From Caedimonas sp. (GTDB lineage Bacteria > Pseudomonadota > Alphaproteobacteria > Caedimonadales > Caedimonadaceae): DNA of 42,033 nt. Below the pieces are notes generated by a model, which saw nothing but the letters and a program-made list of their open reading frames with translations, did no database searches and had not been told where the DNA came from. The translations under genes were made by a program, and so were the position numbers. Below are positions 28,240 through 37,188 of this stretch, in pieces; positions within the stretch are counted from its first letter, which is position 1, and the number at the start of each line of letters is the position of its first letter. The DNA is taken from NCBI GenBank assembly GCA_016794245.1, contig JAEUKR010000014.1, positions 1-42,033 on the forward strand, in the 5' to 3' direction.

Positions 28240-29310
28240 ATGACAGGTTTCGGGAAAAGACTGATTTTTGGATTCGTTGGATGTGACCCCGAAGATGAAG
28301 AAGCAAGACGATTGCGAAGCTGCCTCAGGGATGAGCTGATCGGCGGCGTCATTCTTTTTGCGCATAATATTCGTGATCCTCGGCAAGTCTATGAACTGAT
28401 CCAAAGCTTTTATGAAGCTTCGTCTAACGCAATAAACAAACCTTTGATTGCGGTCGATCAGGAGGGGGGGCGTGTGCAACGTTTAAACTCTGGAAATGGC
28501 TTTCATGATTTCCCTTCTGCCCAGCAAATGGCCGCCCGCTACACACCACAGCAAGCCTATGAAAAATATACGGAAATGGCAAAAGACATAAGGGCGGCCG
28601 GATTTAATGTTAATTTTGCTCCTGTCGTTGATCTGGATCATGAAAAGCCTTCAGGTCAGCCCTGCCCCGTCATTGGCGCCCTGGGGCGCAGTTATGGGAC
28701 TGAAGTGCCGCAAGTCGTTGAGTATGCGCACGCGTTTGTCAGAGCGCATCGCCAGCAAGGCATCCTGACGTGTTTAAAGCATTATCCAGGTCATGGATTT
28801 GCGGCAAAAGACAGCCATAAAGGGCTTGTCGACATTACACAAACCCATCGTCCGATGGAAGAACAGCCGTTTAAGGAGTTGGTAAAAAATGGCGATGCCG
28901 ATATGGTGATGGTTGCTCATCTCGTGAACCGACAGGAAGACGCGGACTATCCCGCAAGCCTCTCGCCAAAAACGTTGAAAGATTTAAGGACTTATTATGA
29001 AGGAATCACCGTATCGGATGACTTGCACATGGGAGCGATTATCCAGCATTTCAGTCTGGAAGAAGCGCTTCGACAGACGCTTTTAGCGGAGGTTGATCTT
29101 TTGGTATTCTCTAACAATCCAAAAGCGTCAGGAGGAAAAACAGTTTTTCAGGAATCATTCACCCTTGTTGAAAAGATACATCGTATCGTTGAAAATCTGT
29201 TTCAAACAGGAACGGTTTCGGGACATTTTTTTCATGCCTCTTGTCAGCGTTTGAAAAAGTTAAAAGAAAAACTTGCGGTTGTGATGCATCCCGTCAACGA
29301 TCAAAACTAG
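28240..29310 (+). CDS. nagZ: Beta-N-acetylhexosaminidase NagZ
   Basis: NagZ removes N-acetylglucosamine from muropeptides during cytoplasmic peptidoglycan recycling. The 356-residue GH3 barrel has IAVDQEGGRVQRL (70-82), NVNFAPVVDLD, KHYPGHG (180-186) with the following DSH loop that supplies the His general acid, and the nucleophile region VSDDLHMGAI (D260/D261). No signal peptide is seen, as expected. Its promoter appears to be supplied by the repeat just upstream. Muropeptide recycling implies the cell keeps a peptidoglycan wall. Confidence 0.95.
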   Translation: MTGFGKRLIFGFVGCDPEDEEARRLRSCLRDELIGGVILFAHNIRDPRQVYELIQSFYEASSNAINKPLIAVDQEGGRVQRLNSGNGFHDFPSAQQMAARYTPQQAYEKYTEMAKDIRAAGFNVNFAPVVDLDHEKPSGQPCPVIGALGRSYGTEVPQVVEYAHAFVRAHRQQGILTCLKHYPGHGFAAKDSHKGLVDITQTHRPMEEQPFKELVKNGDADMVMVAHLVNRQEDADYPASLSPKTLKDLRTYYEGITVSDDLHMGAIIQHFSLEEALRQTLLAEVDLLVFSNNPKASGGKTVFQESFTLVEKIHRIVENLFQTGTVSGHFFHASCQRLKKLKEKLAVVMHPVNDQN

Positions 29311-29350
29311 ACCTTTTGGATAACCTATATCTGGTGGGCGCTTTTGTTGT

Positions 29351-29376
29351 TATACCCGTCGTCTTTCAAAATCCGG
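29351..29376 (+). repeat. left-end fragment of the dispersed TA-ended element (D)
   Basis: TATACCCGTCGTCTTTCAAA followed by ATCCGG matches the left end of copy A, but the rest is missing. The preceding ATCTGGTGGGCGCTTTT resembles 37011-37027, so a flank is shared too. Confidence 0.55.
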
Positions 29377-29423
29377 TTATGCAAAAGGTCTGCTGAACGC
29401 CTCATCATTTCCTTTTTTTCCTT

Positions 29424-30350
29424 TTATGCAAGAAGTCTGTTTTCTTTCTCAGGGCTTGAATTCTTTCGAATATTAAAGAACAAAAGAAGGTTGGCTGAAA
29501 TAAAGATGGAAGAAAACGCTCCAAAAACGATTCCTACCAGGATGGGAATACAAAAGGAGCGAACGACGTGACCACCGAAAAGGCACAGGGCCAGCAAAGA
29601 GGTTAGCGTTGTCCCCACGGTCAGAATTGTTCGTGAGAGAGTCTCGTTCGTCGATAGGTTGATGATATCCGCAATCGACATTTTTTTATATTTGCGTAAA
29701 TTTTCTCGAATACGATCGTAGATCACGACTGAATCATTGATAGAATAACCAATCGTCGTCAGAAGAGAAATAAAAGCCGTGTCATTAAATTCAAAACTGA
29801 AAACAGAATAAAAACCCATAACTGTAATCGTATCATGAATAAGGGCTAGAATACCGCACAGACCAAAATGCCATTCAAAACGAATCCAGATATAGACCAA
29901 CATTCCTGCAAGCGCGAAAACAACCGCCAGAATACCGTTTTCAATCAGATCCTTACTCACTTTGGCGCCGACCGTCTCTACGCGACGATAATCCACTTGG
30001 TCTCCAAGGCTTGCCTTGATTTTTTGTAGCGCTGCGGCTTGGGCCTGTTCATCCCCTTTTTGGCGTTCAACCCGAATGAGAAGATCGTTTTCGCTGCCAA
30101 ATTCCTGTAATTTGACATCGCCAATCTCAAGCGCCTGAAGCGTGAGACGCATAGCCCCCAGGTCTGGCTTTTCAGGCATCCGCGCCTCGATCAAAAAACC
30201 GCCTTTAAAGTCAATGCCTAAATTCAGACCTTTAAACGCAAGACTTCCCAGGGAAAGCACAATCACCATGATTGAAAATGCGTAAACGATATAGCGTATG
30301 CCAACAAAATCAATTTTTGTGTCGTAGGGAATAAGGGTTAAGCCTCGCAT
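29424..30350 (-). CDS. secF: Protein translocase subunit SecF
   Basis: SecF, with SecD, uses the proton gradient to finish protein export. The 308-residue protein has six predicted helices: one near the N-terminus (IVYAFSIMVIVLSLGSLAF), a periplasmic domain after the GIDFKGG motif, then five helices including YSINDSVVIYDRIREN (motif D5) and a final segment before a short cytoplasmic tail. MRGLTLIP at 30350 is taken as the start; the frame opens 20 codons earlier inside secD. It is the last gene of the long tat-to-sec run. Confidence 0.96.
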   Translation of the reverse strand: MRGLTLIPYDTKIDFVGIRYIVYAFSIMVIVLSLGSLAFKGLNLGIDFKGGFLIEARMPEKPDLGAMRLTLQALEIGDVKLQEFGSENDLLIRVERQKGDEQAQAAALQKIKASLGDQVDYRRVETVGAKVSKDLIENGILAVVFALAGMLVYIWIRFEWHFGLCGILALIHDTITVMGFYSVFSFEFNDTAFISLLTTIGYSINDSVVIYDRIRENLRKYKKMSIADIINLSTNETLSRTILTVGTTLTSLLALCLFGGHVVRSFCIPILVGIVFGAFSSIFISANLLLFFNIRKNSSPEKENRLLA

Positions 30351-30369
30351 TTTTGCTTTATCCTCTCTC

Positions 30370-31938
30370 TCAAATAGACAATGTTTTGGGTTTAAACCAA
30401 TGTATCCCATATATGACGATCAACCGGCTTAGAGTGATCGCTGTAAACATTGAGACAACAATTCCGATAGACAGCGTCACACCAAATCCCTTGACAGGGC
30501 CGGTGCCAAAGAAAAAGAGCGCCCCCGCACCAATCAGGGTTGTGATGTTTGAATCCAGAATTGTTGCCATCGCGCGTTTATAGCCCGCTTCAACCGCCTG
30601 ATATATTCGCCGCCCAAGGCGCAGCTCTTCCTTGATGCGTTCGTTAATCAGAACATTGGCGTCAACTGCCATGCCCATTGTCAGGGCGATACCGGCAATG
30701 CCGGGCAGTGTGAGCGTTGCCCCCGCGATGGAAAGCGCCGCGATCAGCAAAATCAGGTTAAACACCATCGCAATATTGGCAACCACCCCGAAAAGCGCAT
30801 AAGCCACCACCATGAACAGGGCAACCATCATCACTGAAAGAAGGGTGGCGTATTTGCCGGCATGAACGGAGTCCGCTCCCAGATCAGGTCCTACCGTACG
30901 TTCTTCCAGAACGGTTAAAGGAGCGACAAGCGCGCCCGCCCGCATCAGAAGAGCGAGATCATTCGCTTCCTGGACTGTAAAATTACCTTGAATGACGCCA
31001 TTTCCCTGAATCGTCGAGTTAATTCGGGGAGCACTGATGACTTTGTTGTCTAAAACGATGGCAAGACGCTTGCCGATATTTCTTGATGTGATCTCGCCGA
31101 ATTTTCTGGCGCCGTAACTGTCGAATCTAAAGCTGACTTGAGGGCGCTGATACTCGTCAAAATGAACGCCCGCGTCAACAAGATTTTCTCCACCCAAAAG
31201 AACCGTTTTACGGACGACATAGTAAGTTGTTTTGTCTTTGACTTTTTCATCTCCGGGGAGGATCTCGGCGCCTGGCGGAGGGATAACTCCCGGTGAACTG
31301 ACTTCTGGCATGTCGCTGTCCAGCAATCTGAAAGTCATCTTTGCGGTTTTGCCCAGTAATGTTTTGACGCGGCCGGGGTCTTCAATACCAGGAAGCTGTA
31401 TAAGGATGCGATCATCTCCCTGGCGTTGAATCAAAGGCTCGCGGGTTCCTGTTTCATCGATGCGACGCCGCACTATTTCGATAGACTGATCTACAATATG
31501 CTTTTTTCTTGCCGCAAGGGAGGAGGATGTAAATTGAACGGACATCGTGCCTTCTTTATGCGTCACTTCCAAATCGCGATCCGTTTGTTGAATGGCTCTC
31601 TCCGCTTTGGAAGCGTCAGCCTGATTTCGTAATTTGAAGGTAACGCTTACTCCTGACAGCCCCAAATCTATATAGCCTATTTTCTCGGCGCGTAAAGCTT
31701 TACGCACACCTTCCAGAACAAAGTTCAAACGATCATGCAACCCCGTTTTAAGATCCACCTCAAGCAGAAGATGAGATCCCCCTTGAAGGTCAAGTCCCAG
31801 ATTGACAGTTTGTGTGGGAAACCACGAAGGCAGTCGATCAAGCGTTTGAGGGCTTAATGCATTCGGAAGCGCCAGCAAAGTCCCCAGGGCGCAGATCATT
31901 AACACACAAAACGTTTTCCATAAAGATTGCTGGCTCAT
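30370..31938 (-). CDS. secD: Protein translocase subunit SecD
   Basis: The 522-residue partner of SecF has an N-terminal helix, LGLDLQGGSHLLLEVD (the D1 motif), the large periplasmic P1 domain with the repeated fold, and five C-terminal helices with GMAVDANVLINERIKEELR and the GTGPVKGFGVTLSIGI segment. GGGAG eight bases before the ATG supports the start. It sits between yajC and secF (the secF ATG is 19 bases away), the usual order for the SecDF-YajC complex. Confidence 0.97.
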   Translation of the reverse strand: MSQQSLWKTFCVLMICALGTLLALPNALSPQTLDRLPSWFPTQTVNLGLDLQGGSHLLLEVDLKTGLHDRLNFVLEGVRKALRAEKIGYIDLGLSGVSVTFKLRNQADASKAERAIQQTDRDLEVTHKEGTMSVQFTSSSLAARKKHIVDQSIEIVRRRIDETGTREPLIQRQGDDRILIQLPGIEDPGRVKTLLGKTAKMTFRLLDSDMPEVSSPGVIPPPGAEILPGDEKVKDKTTYYVVRKTVLLGGENLVDAGVHFDEYQRPQVSFRFDSYGARKFGEITSRNIGKRLAIVLDNKVISAPRINSTIQGNGVIQGNFTVQEANDLALLMRAGALVAPLTVLEERTVGPDLGADSVHAGKYATLLSVMMVALFMVVAYALFGVVANIAMVFNLILLIAALSIAGATLTLPGIAGIALTMGMAVDANVLINERIKEELRLGRRIYQAVEAGYKRAMATILDSNITTLIGAGALFFFGTGPVKGFGVTLSIGIVVSMFTAITLSRLIVIYGIHWFKPKTLSI

Positions 31939-31961
31939 AGAGATGTCTCCCGGTTGTCTTG

Positions 31962-32441
31962 TTATGTGGACTTACTCGTTTTTTTCCGGGAAGCAGCTGA
32001 TTTTTTTGCAGGACTTTTTTTTGTTTCATCACTTGCCGAGGTATGAATGGAATCGCCCTCAGGGGATTGAGCTTTTAAAGGTTCAGTCTTTGCAAGGACT
32101 TGAGTGATCGTCGCCTTCGCAACACGCACCCGCACATTCTCAGCGATTTCCACTTGAATTTCCTGATTGTTTTCTATTTTGGAAACAGTACCGATGATCC
32201 CTCCCGCTGTCAGCACGCGGTCTCCTCGCCGAAGCGCTTCAAGCATATCCCGATGCTGCTTTGCTTTCTTGCTTTGCGGACGTAAAATCAGGAAGTACAT
32301 AAGCAAAAATACCAGAATGATTGGTGCGAAGTTCATGACTTCCGGACTTATAAATGAAAAAGGGTGGGCATGAGCTGGCGGAAACAGCAAATTTAAAGGG
32401 GATCCAATTAATTCCAGCAGTTGAGTCATTTGATCCGACAT
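31962..32441 (-). CDS. yajC: Sec translocase accessory subunit YajC
   Basis: A single-helix membrane protein of the SecDF-YajC complex. Of 159 residues, the helix is at about 37-52 (FAPIILVFLLMYFLIL), followed by RPQSKKAKQHRDMLEALRRGDRVLTAGGIIGTV, the family core. An unusual 50-residue tail rich in Lys, Ser and Ala (KKSPAKKSAASRKKTSKS) follows; it is positively charged and probably lies on the cytoplasmic side. The core is certain; the role of the tail is unknown. Confidence 0.95.
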   Translation of the reverse strand: MSDQMTQLLELIGSPLNLLFPPAHAHPFSFISPEVMNFAPIILVFLLMYFLILRPQSKKAKQHRDMLEALRRGDRVLTAGGIIGTVSKIENNQEIQVEIAENVRVRVAKATITQVLAKTEPLKAQSPEGDSIHTSASDETKKSPAKKSAASRKKTSKST

Positions 32442-32477
32442 AATTTCTACTCTCTTTCTCGTTTTTATCTGTTATTT

Positions 32478-33539
32478 CTATTCCAAGTATTGCAACGGGT
32501 CAACCACTGTTGATTTTTTCCTTAATTCAAAATGTAACTGCGAAGAGCGTACATTGCCTGTATCACCCACCAAGGCAATCCGATCGCCCTGGTTTACCGT
32601 CTGGCCTCGCTTGACAAAAATTTTTGCGCAATGACCATAAGCGCTCATCCATCCGCCGGGGTGTTTTAAGAGCACAAGATTCCCAAAACCCTGCATTTCA
32701 TTGCCTTCATAAACCACGATGCCGTTTTCTGCGGCAACAATCGGGGTATCTCTGGGTGCGGCGATGTTAATCCCGTCGTTTTTCATCTTTCCGTCTCCTT
32801 GGCTGAAGTGACTCAAGATTTTTCCCTTGAGAGGCCAACGAAATTTACCGGAATGACCAGAAGGTTTTTCAGGCTGTTCAACTTGTTTGGCTGGTGAGGG
32901 TTTTTCCTCTTCTTCGGTTTCTTCATCAAGGGAGGTCGTTTTTTTAACGGCACCTTTCTTTTTAACTTCTTCCACTCTCTTTTCTTGTTCCTGTTTTTTC
33001 TTTTTTCCGGAAGGAGGTGTTATCTCTTCAAGGGAGGAGAATTTATCCTCAAGTTCTTTTTCGCGCTCGGCAATTGACAGTTTCTTTCGTTTCGGTTTTT
33101 GAAGGGGAAGGATATCGTCTTCCTTTTCAAAAACGGTGTCAGAACCAGTCCCTGGGAGAGGCGCTTTTTCTTGGGGAGATTCGATGTCTTCGGACATCTC
33201 AACAGAAGACGCCTCAAGCAGCGGCCGTGGTTTGGGTGTAACGCCTTCCGGAAGTTTCAAATTTTGCCCAGGGAAAATATGATAGGGAGGCAACAACTTG
33301 TTTCGCGCGATGATCTCTGCTTGTTGAATGCCGTATCGTTCCGAGATTGATCGTATATTCTCTCCTTGCTGAACAACAATGATCTGTTCCACTTGAAGGG
33401 GAGGGGCAATCTCAGGTCGAGGTGCGACCACCGTTACAGGGGCGCCTGATCCATAAGATACAGGCGCGGGAGGCTCGGCTCTTTTTGAACAGGAGACTAA
33501 AATGACAATCAGAGAAAGAAGAGCAATAGTCGTTTTCAT
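32478..33539 (-). CDS. nlpD: NlpD-like lipoprotein with LysM and degenerate M23 domains
   Basis: The 353-residue protein has a lipoprotein signal (lipobox LVSC, C17), a LysM peptidoglycan-binding domain (52-97), a highly charged Lys/Glu linker (about 135-225) and a C-terminal LytM/M23 domain (235-353). The zinc-ligand positions of active LytM enzymes (HxGxD) read KNDGIN here, so His and Asp are lost, while later GH and HFE are kept. The same loss defines E. coli NlpD, which activates amidases instead of cutting peptidoglycan. A role in cell separation via an amidase (not in the window) is inferred. It starts two bases after the surE stop, which implies coupling. Confidence 0.88.
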   Translation of the reverse strand: MKTTIALLSLIVILVSCSKRAEPPAPVSYGSGAPVTVVAPRPEIAPPLQVEQIIVVQQGENIRSISERYGIQQAEIIARNKLLPPYHIFPGQNLKLPEGVTPKPRPLLEASSVEMSEDIESPQEKAPLPGTGSDTVFEKEDDILPLQKPKRKKLSIAEREKELEDKFSSLEEITPPSGKKKKQEQEKRVEEVKKKGAVKKTTSLDEETEEEEKPSPAKQVEQPEKPSGHSGKFRWPLKGKILSHFSQGDGKMKNDGINIAAPRDTPIVAAENGIVVYEGNEMQGFGNLVLLKHPGGWMSAYGHCAKIFVKRGQTVNQGDRIALVGDTGNVRSSQLHFELRKKSTVVDPLQYLE

Positions 33540-33541
33540 GA

Positions 33542-34324
33542 TTAGAGGAAAGCAAGTTTAAGGGTTTCCAAAGTTGAACGATGGGTCAGGTCCAGGTGAA
33601 GGGGGGTAATCGCAATCGCGCCCTGGTGAATCGCTTCAAGATCTGTTTCTTCTTCGGTGGGTGAATCGTCGCGGTTTGCACCGATCCAGAAGAAAGATCT
33701 GCCGTGTGGATCTTTCCATTTGACAAGATTATCGTTAATGTTGCGCAGACCCTGGCGCACCACCCTCACACCTTGTATCCTGTCAATGGAAACGTCAGGA
33801 AAATTGATATTAATCAATACATTATGTGGCCAAGTCTGGGAGATCAGCTTCTTGATCAAGTCGGGTCCGTAGCGACGCGCGGGATCGTATGCGCCTGCGT
33901 CTTCCTGATCATGGGACAGCGATTGACTTAAAGCGATGGCAGGAATGCCTAAAAGGGTCGCTTCCATAGCGGCCGCCACTGTTCCGGAATATGTCACGTC
34001 TTCTCCCAAATTAGCGCCGTGATTGACGCCTGACAAAACCAGATCGGGACGGCGGTCTGTCAATATCTTGTTGAGCGCGATCATCACACAATCTGTTGGC
34101 GTGCCATTTACAGTATATCTTTTTTGGCTCAACTCACGCAGGCGAAGAGGCCGGCCAATCGAAAGAGAATGAGCCGCGCCACTTTGTTCATTCTCAGGCG
34201 CCAAAATCCAGATATCATCTGTGATGGTGAGGGCAATTTCTTCCAGAACTTTGAGTCCGGGAGCGTGGATGCCGTCATCATTGGACAGAAGAATACGAAG
34301 AGGAGCGTTCATAGGTTTAATCAT
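33542..34324 (-). CDS. surE: 5'/3'-nucleotidase SurE
   Basis: SurE is a metal-dependent nucleotidase acting on nucleoside monophosphates, linked to stress survival. The 260-residue protein has [13 protein letters not shown] (metal ligands D16/D17), [11 protein letters not shown] and [22 protein letters not shown]. Its ATG overlaps the serS stop (ATGA), a sign of translational coupling; an internal ATG six codons later is also possible. In many proteobacteria pcm lies between surE and nlpD; here it is absent. Confidence 0.96.
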   Translation of the reverse strand: MIKPMNAPLRILLSNDDGIHAPGLKVLEEIALTITDDIWILAPENEQSGAAHSLSIGRPLRLRELSQKRYTVNGTPTDCVMIALNKILTDRRPDLVLSGVNHGANLGEDVTYSGTVAAAMEATLLGIPAIALSQSLSHDQEDAGAYDPARRYGPDLIKKLISQTWPHNVLININFPDVSIDRIQGVRVVRQGLRNINDNLVKWKDPHGRSFFWIGANRDDSPTEEETDLEAIHQGAIAITPLHLDLTHRSTLETLKLAFL

Positions 34325-35625
34325 CGAGAGGAATCCTTTAAGTCAAGAGAAATTTCTTTAATGCCGTTCATATAAGGCTGTAATACCTTGGGAATCGTGA
34401 TAGATCCATCGCTATTCTGATAATTCTCAAGTACAGCGATCAAGGCTCGTCCCACTGCAACGCCTGAACCATTGAGCGTATGCACAAATTCAGTGCCGCT
34501 TTTGGTTGCTGTCTCATTTTGAGGGCGGAAACGAGCTTGCATCCGGCGTGCCTGGTAATCGCCACAATTCGAGCAGCTTGAGATTTCGCGATACGTTTCT
34601 TCTCCCGGAAGCCAAACTTCAAGATCATAAGTGCGACGAGACGTGCGGCCCGTGTCTCCTGATGTCAATAGCATCACGCGATAAGGAATATCAAGGCGTT
34701 GCAGAACAGTTTCTGCAGCCTTCACCATGCGTTGATGTTCTGCCTCGGCTTTGTCTGGATGAACGATGCTGACCAGTTCCACTTTAAGAAATTGATGTTG
34801 ACGTATCATGCCGCGAGTGTCGCGACCTGCGGCGCCGGCTTCTGAACGAAAACAGGGTGTAAAAGCCGTGAATCGAAGGGGGAGACTTTCTCCTGCCAAA
34901 ATCGTTTCGCGAACCAGGTTCGTCAGGGAGACTTCAGCTGTGGGAATCAACCATCGTCCATCGGTCGTTTGAAAGAGATCCTGGGTGAATTTGGGGAGCT
35001 GGCCTGTTCCATAGACCGCTTCATCGCGTACCAGGAAAGGAGGAGCCACTTCCTGATAGCCAAATTCCTGCGTGTGAAGATCGAGCATAAACTGCGCCAA
35101 CGCTCGCTCCATCCGCGCCAACGCCCCTTTGAGGATGACAAAACGCGCCCCTGAAATTTTGGCTGCCGTCTCAAAATCCATTAAACCCAGTTTTTCTCCC
35201 AATGCATAGTGCGGCAGTGGCGTAAAGTCAAAGGTGCGTGGCGTCCCCCATCGTCGAATTTCCAGATTGTCTGACTCATCTCGCCCTTCAGGAACGATAT
35301 CGTCCAGAATATTGGGAAGGTGGGTTAAGATAAGGTGGAGACGGTCGGCATACTGGCGCTCTTCCTCTTCCAGGAGTGGTATAGTTTCTTTAACGGTCGC
35401 GGCTTGTTGTGCCAGATCGATCGCGTCCTTGCCTTGACGTTTTGCCTCTCCAATCGCTTTTGCGAGCGTGTTGCGTTCATTTTGCAGTTCTTGCAGTCGT
35501 GTTTGCGCGTTTCGACGCAAGGTGTCGAGGTCGATAATTTGGGCGCTCATCGGTTCTTGATGGCGTCGTTTCAGGCTATTGTCAAAGATCTTGGGGTGCT
35601 CTCTGATCCACTTAATATCCAGCAT
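34321..35625 (-). CDS. serS: Serine-tRNA ligase
   Basis: SerS charges tRNA-Ser. The 434-residue class II synthetase has an N-terminal coiled-coil arm (about 30-105) that grips the long variable arm of tRNA-Ser. Motif 2 is [21 protein letters not shown], and motif 3 lies in the segment [23 protein letters not shown] six bases before the ATG supports the start. It lies 36 bp after tatC and overlaps surE. Confidence 0.98.
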   Translation of the reverse strand: MLDIKWIREHPKIFDNSLKRRHQEPMSAQIIDLDTLRRNAQTRLQELQNERNTLAKAIGEAKRQGKDAIDLAQQAATVKETIPLLEEEERQYADRLHLILTHLPNILDDIVPEGRDESDNLEIRRWGTPRTFDFTPLPHYALGEKLGLMDFETAAKISGARFVILKGALARMERALAQFMLDLHTQEFGYQEVAPPFLVRDEAVYGTGQLPKFTQDLFQTTDGRWLIPTAEVSLTNLVRETILAGESLPLRFTAFTPCFRSEAGAAGRDTRGMIRQHQFLKVELVSIVHPDKAEAEHQRMVKAAETVLQRLDIPYRVMLLTSGDTGRTSRRTYDLEVWLPGEETYREISSCSNCGDYQARRMQARFRPQNETATKSGTEFVHTLNGSGVAVGRALIAVLENYQNSDGSITIPKVLQPYMNGIKEISLDLKDSSR

Positions 35626-35661
35626 CTGTTATCCCTTGTCCCTTAACTGTTCCTCAACCTT

Positions 35662-36450
35662 TTAACTCTGTGAAGATGAATCTGTCAAAGTATTCATTTT
35701 CTCTGAAAATCGAACAATCAGTATAGCGATTTCATACAAAAAATACAAAGGTAAAGCGAGTCCCAACATACTGAGGATATCCGGAGGGGTCATGATGGCT
35801 GCGACAATTAAAATAAGCAAAAATGCGTATCGCCGGCTTTTGACCAGCATTCGGGCTTTGATGAGACCTACCCGTCCCAGAAGGATAAGGGCTATGGGCA
35901 AAAGGAAAGAAATCCCGAAAGCCAGGATCAATTGCATCACGATCGCAAGATATTCGCTGATTCTTGCTTCCAGTTGAATGGGTAAGGCTCCTTCAAGTCG
36001 CGGTGTCTCGAAATGAAGGAAGAATCGCCAGGCAGGGGGGATAATAAGATAGTACGCAAAGGCGGCTCCTGATAAAAATAAAAGCGGCGTCGCCATCAAA
36101 AAAGGCAAAAAAACCCGTTTTTCCAGAGGATAAAGGCCAGGCGCGATAAAAAGCCACAACTGAATGGCAAACAAAGGAAATGTCACCAGAGAGGCCGCGA
36201 AGAGTGAGACTTTGAGATATGTCATGAAAGCTTCCGTCAGTCCCGTGTAAATAAGACGACGATCGACTTGACCTTCAAAAGCGGCGGCTAAAGGTTTTAT
36301 CAGAAAGGCAAAGATTTCATGGGAAAATTGATAGCATCCCAAAAAGGCGATAAAAAAACTGAAAACAACCCACAGCAGCCGACGTCTCAGTTCTATGAGA
36401 TGATCAATAAGAGGCGAGAGCGTCGCCGTCGAAGATTCAAAAATTTCCAT
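35662..36450 (-). CDS. tatC: Twin-arginine translocase subunit TatC
   Basis: TatC is the receptor for twin-arginine signal peptides and the core of the Tat complex that exports folded proteins. The 262-residue protein has six helices. The conserved N-terminal segment LIDHLIELRRRLLW (about 16-29) and the PPAWRFFLHFE periplasmic loop are present. The frame overlaps the end of tatB by 14 bp, indicating coupling. Confidence 0.96.
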   Translation of the reverse strand: MEIFESSTATLSPLIDHLIELRRRLLWVVFSFFIAFLGCYQFSHEIFAFLIKPLAAAFEGQVDRRLIYTGLTEAFMTYLKVSLFAASLVTFPLFAIQLWLFIAPGLYPLEKRVFLPFLMATPLLFLSGAAFAYYLIIPPAWRFFLHFETPRLEGALPIQLEARISEYLAIVMQLILAFGISFLLPIALILLGRVGLIKARMLVKSRRYAFLLILIVAAIMTPPDILSMLGLALPLYFLYEIAILIVRFSEKMNTLTDSSSQS

Positions 36451-36727
36451 ACTTACGCTTTGGCGGAGAGGAAGTTATTCTCTCGCTTTCATCCAGATCT
36501 TGAGCTTGCTTGATGATGCTGTCATTAGTTGATTTATGATATTCTTCAAATTTTCCTTCCTGAACATAGTGATCCAGGCTTTGGCGCAAACTTGCACTCA
36601 GGAGATGAATTTTTTGAGACCACCGACCAAGGTTCCGCAGCACATTCGGCATCTCTTTTGGGCTAATTAAGATAAGAGCGGCGACCACGATGATAAAAAA
36701 CTCGCCAAGGCTACCCCATTCCAGCAT
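36437..36727 (-). CDS. tatB: Sec-independent translocase protein TatB
   Basis: The 96-residue protein has an N-terminal helix beginning MLEWGSLGEFFIIVVAALILISPKEMPNVLRNLG. It shows the short membrane helix, hinge with Pro and amphipathic helix typical of TatB. The Glu near the N-terminus and the KEMPxxLRxLG hinge separate it from TatA. It is short for TatB, with a truncated acidic tail. Confidence 0.92.
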   Translation of the reverse strand: MLEWGSLGEFFIIVVAALILISPKEMPNVLRNLGRWSQKIHLLSASLRQSLDHYVQEGKFEEYHKSTNDSIIKQAQDLDESERITSSPPKRKYGNF

Positions 36728-36744
36728 GGATGCTTTCTCTTAAA

Positions 36745-36936
36745 TCATTTTTTGAGGTTAGTATTGTCATCTTTAGACAGGGCAGAGGGAGGGGGCGTAT
36801 CCTCTTCCGAGAGCCCTTTTTTAAACGCTCGGATGCCGCGGGCGAAGTCGCTCATGACCTGGGGCAAGCGGCCTGCGCCAAAAAGGAGAAGAGCTGCGAA
36901 AATCACCAAAAGCAGATGACTTGTGCTAAGACCCAT
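36745..36936 (-). CDS. tatA: Sec-independent translocase protein TatA
   Basis: The 63-residue protein starts [20 protein letters not shown], then the hinge [21 protein letters not shown], the FGxxxLP signature of TatA pore-forming subunits. GAGGAG eight bases before ATG 36936 fixes the start; an upstream ATG at 36963 overlaps the repeat and the promoter -10. It is the first gene of the tatABC-serS-surE-nlpD-yajC-secDF run. Confidence 0.93.
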   Translation of the reverse strand: MGLSTSHLLLVIFAALLLFGAGRLPQVMSDFARGIRAFKKGLSEEDTPPPSALSKDDNTNLKK

Positions 36937-36961
36937 GATGTTAACTCCTCGTTTCCCCGAC

Positions 36962-36989
36962 ATTATACCACTCCCCCCCCATCTTTCAA
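36962..36989 (-). promoter_or_regulatory. promoter of the tat-sec operon in a repeat end
   Basis: On the minus strand TTGAAA (36989-36984) and TATAAT (36967-36962) are 16 bp apart, the latter preceded by TGG (extended -10). Both boxes lie in a left-end remnant of the dispersed element (TATACCACTCCCCCCCCATC). Transcription would start near 36955, about 19 nt before the tatA ATG. Confidence 0.6.
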
Positions 36990-37045
36990 TAGACTTCTTG
37001 CCTGGCCTGAATCTGGCGGGCGCTTTTATACCCTTCGCCTTTTTA
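36964..37045 (+). repeat. two left-end fragments of the dispersed element (E)
   Basis: TATACCACTCCCCCCCCATC (36964) resembles the left end of copy C. TATACCCTTCGCCTTTT (37026) resembles copies A and F. The family-2 repeat lies between them (36991-37016). No right end is found, so this is a scrambled remnant between tatA and sua5. Confidence 0.5.
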
Positions 37046-37188
37046 ATAGGAGCAGGGAAGAATAAAGCAGAAGCAGAGAAAAATAAAATCTTTCGATGGT
37101 CTGTTGCTTTTGCTAATGTTCAGGGCAGAAGTTGTCTTGCAAAGTGGCATTCACCCCTATCTGGCATAAGGATACAGGTTCCTGAATC

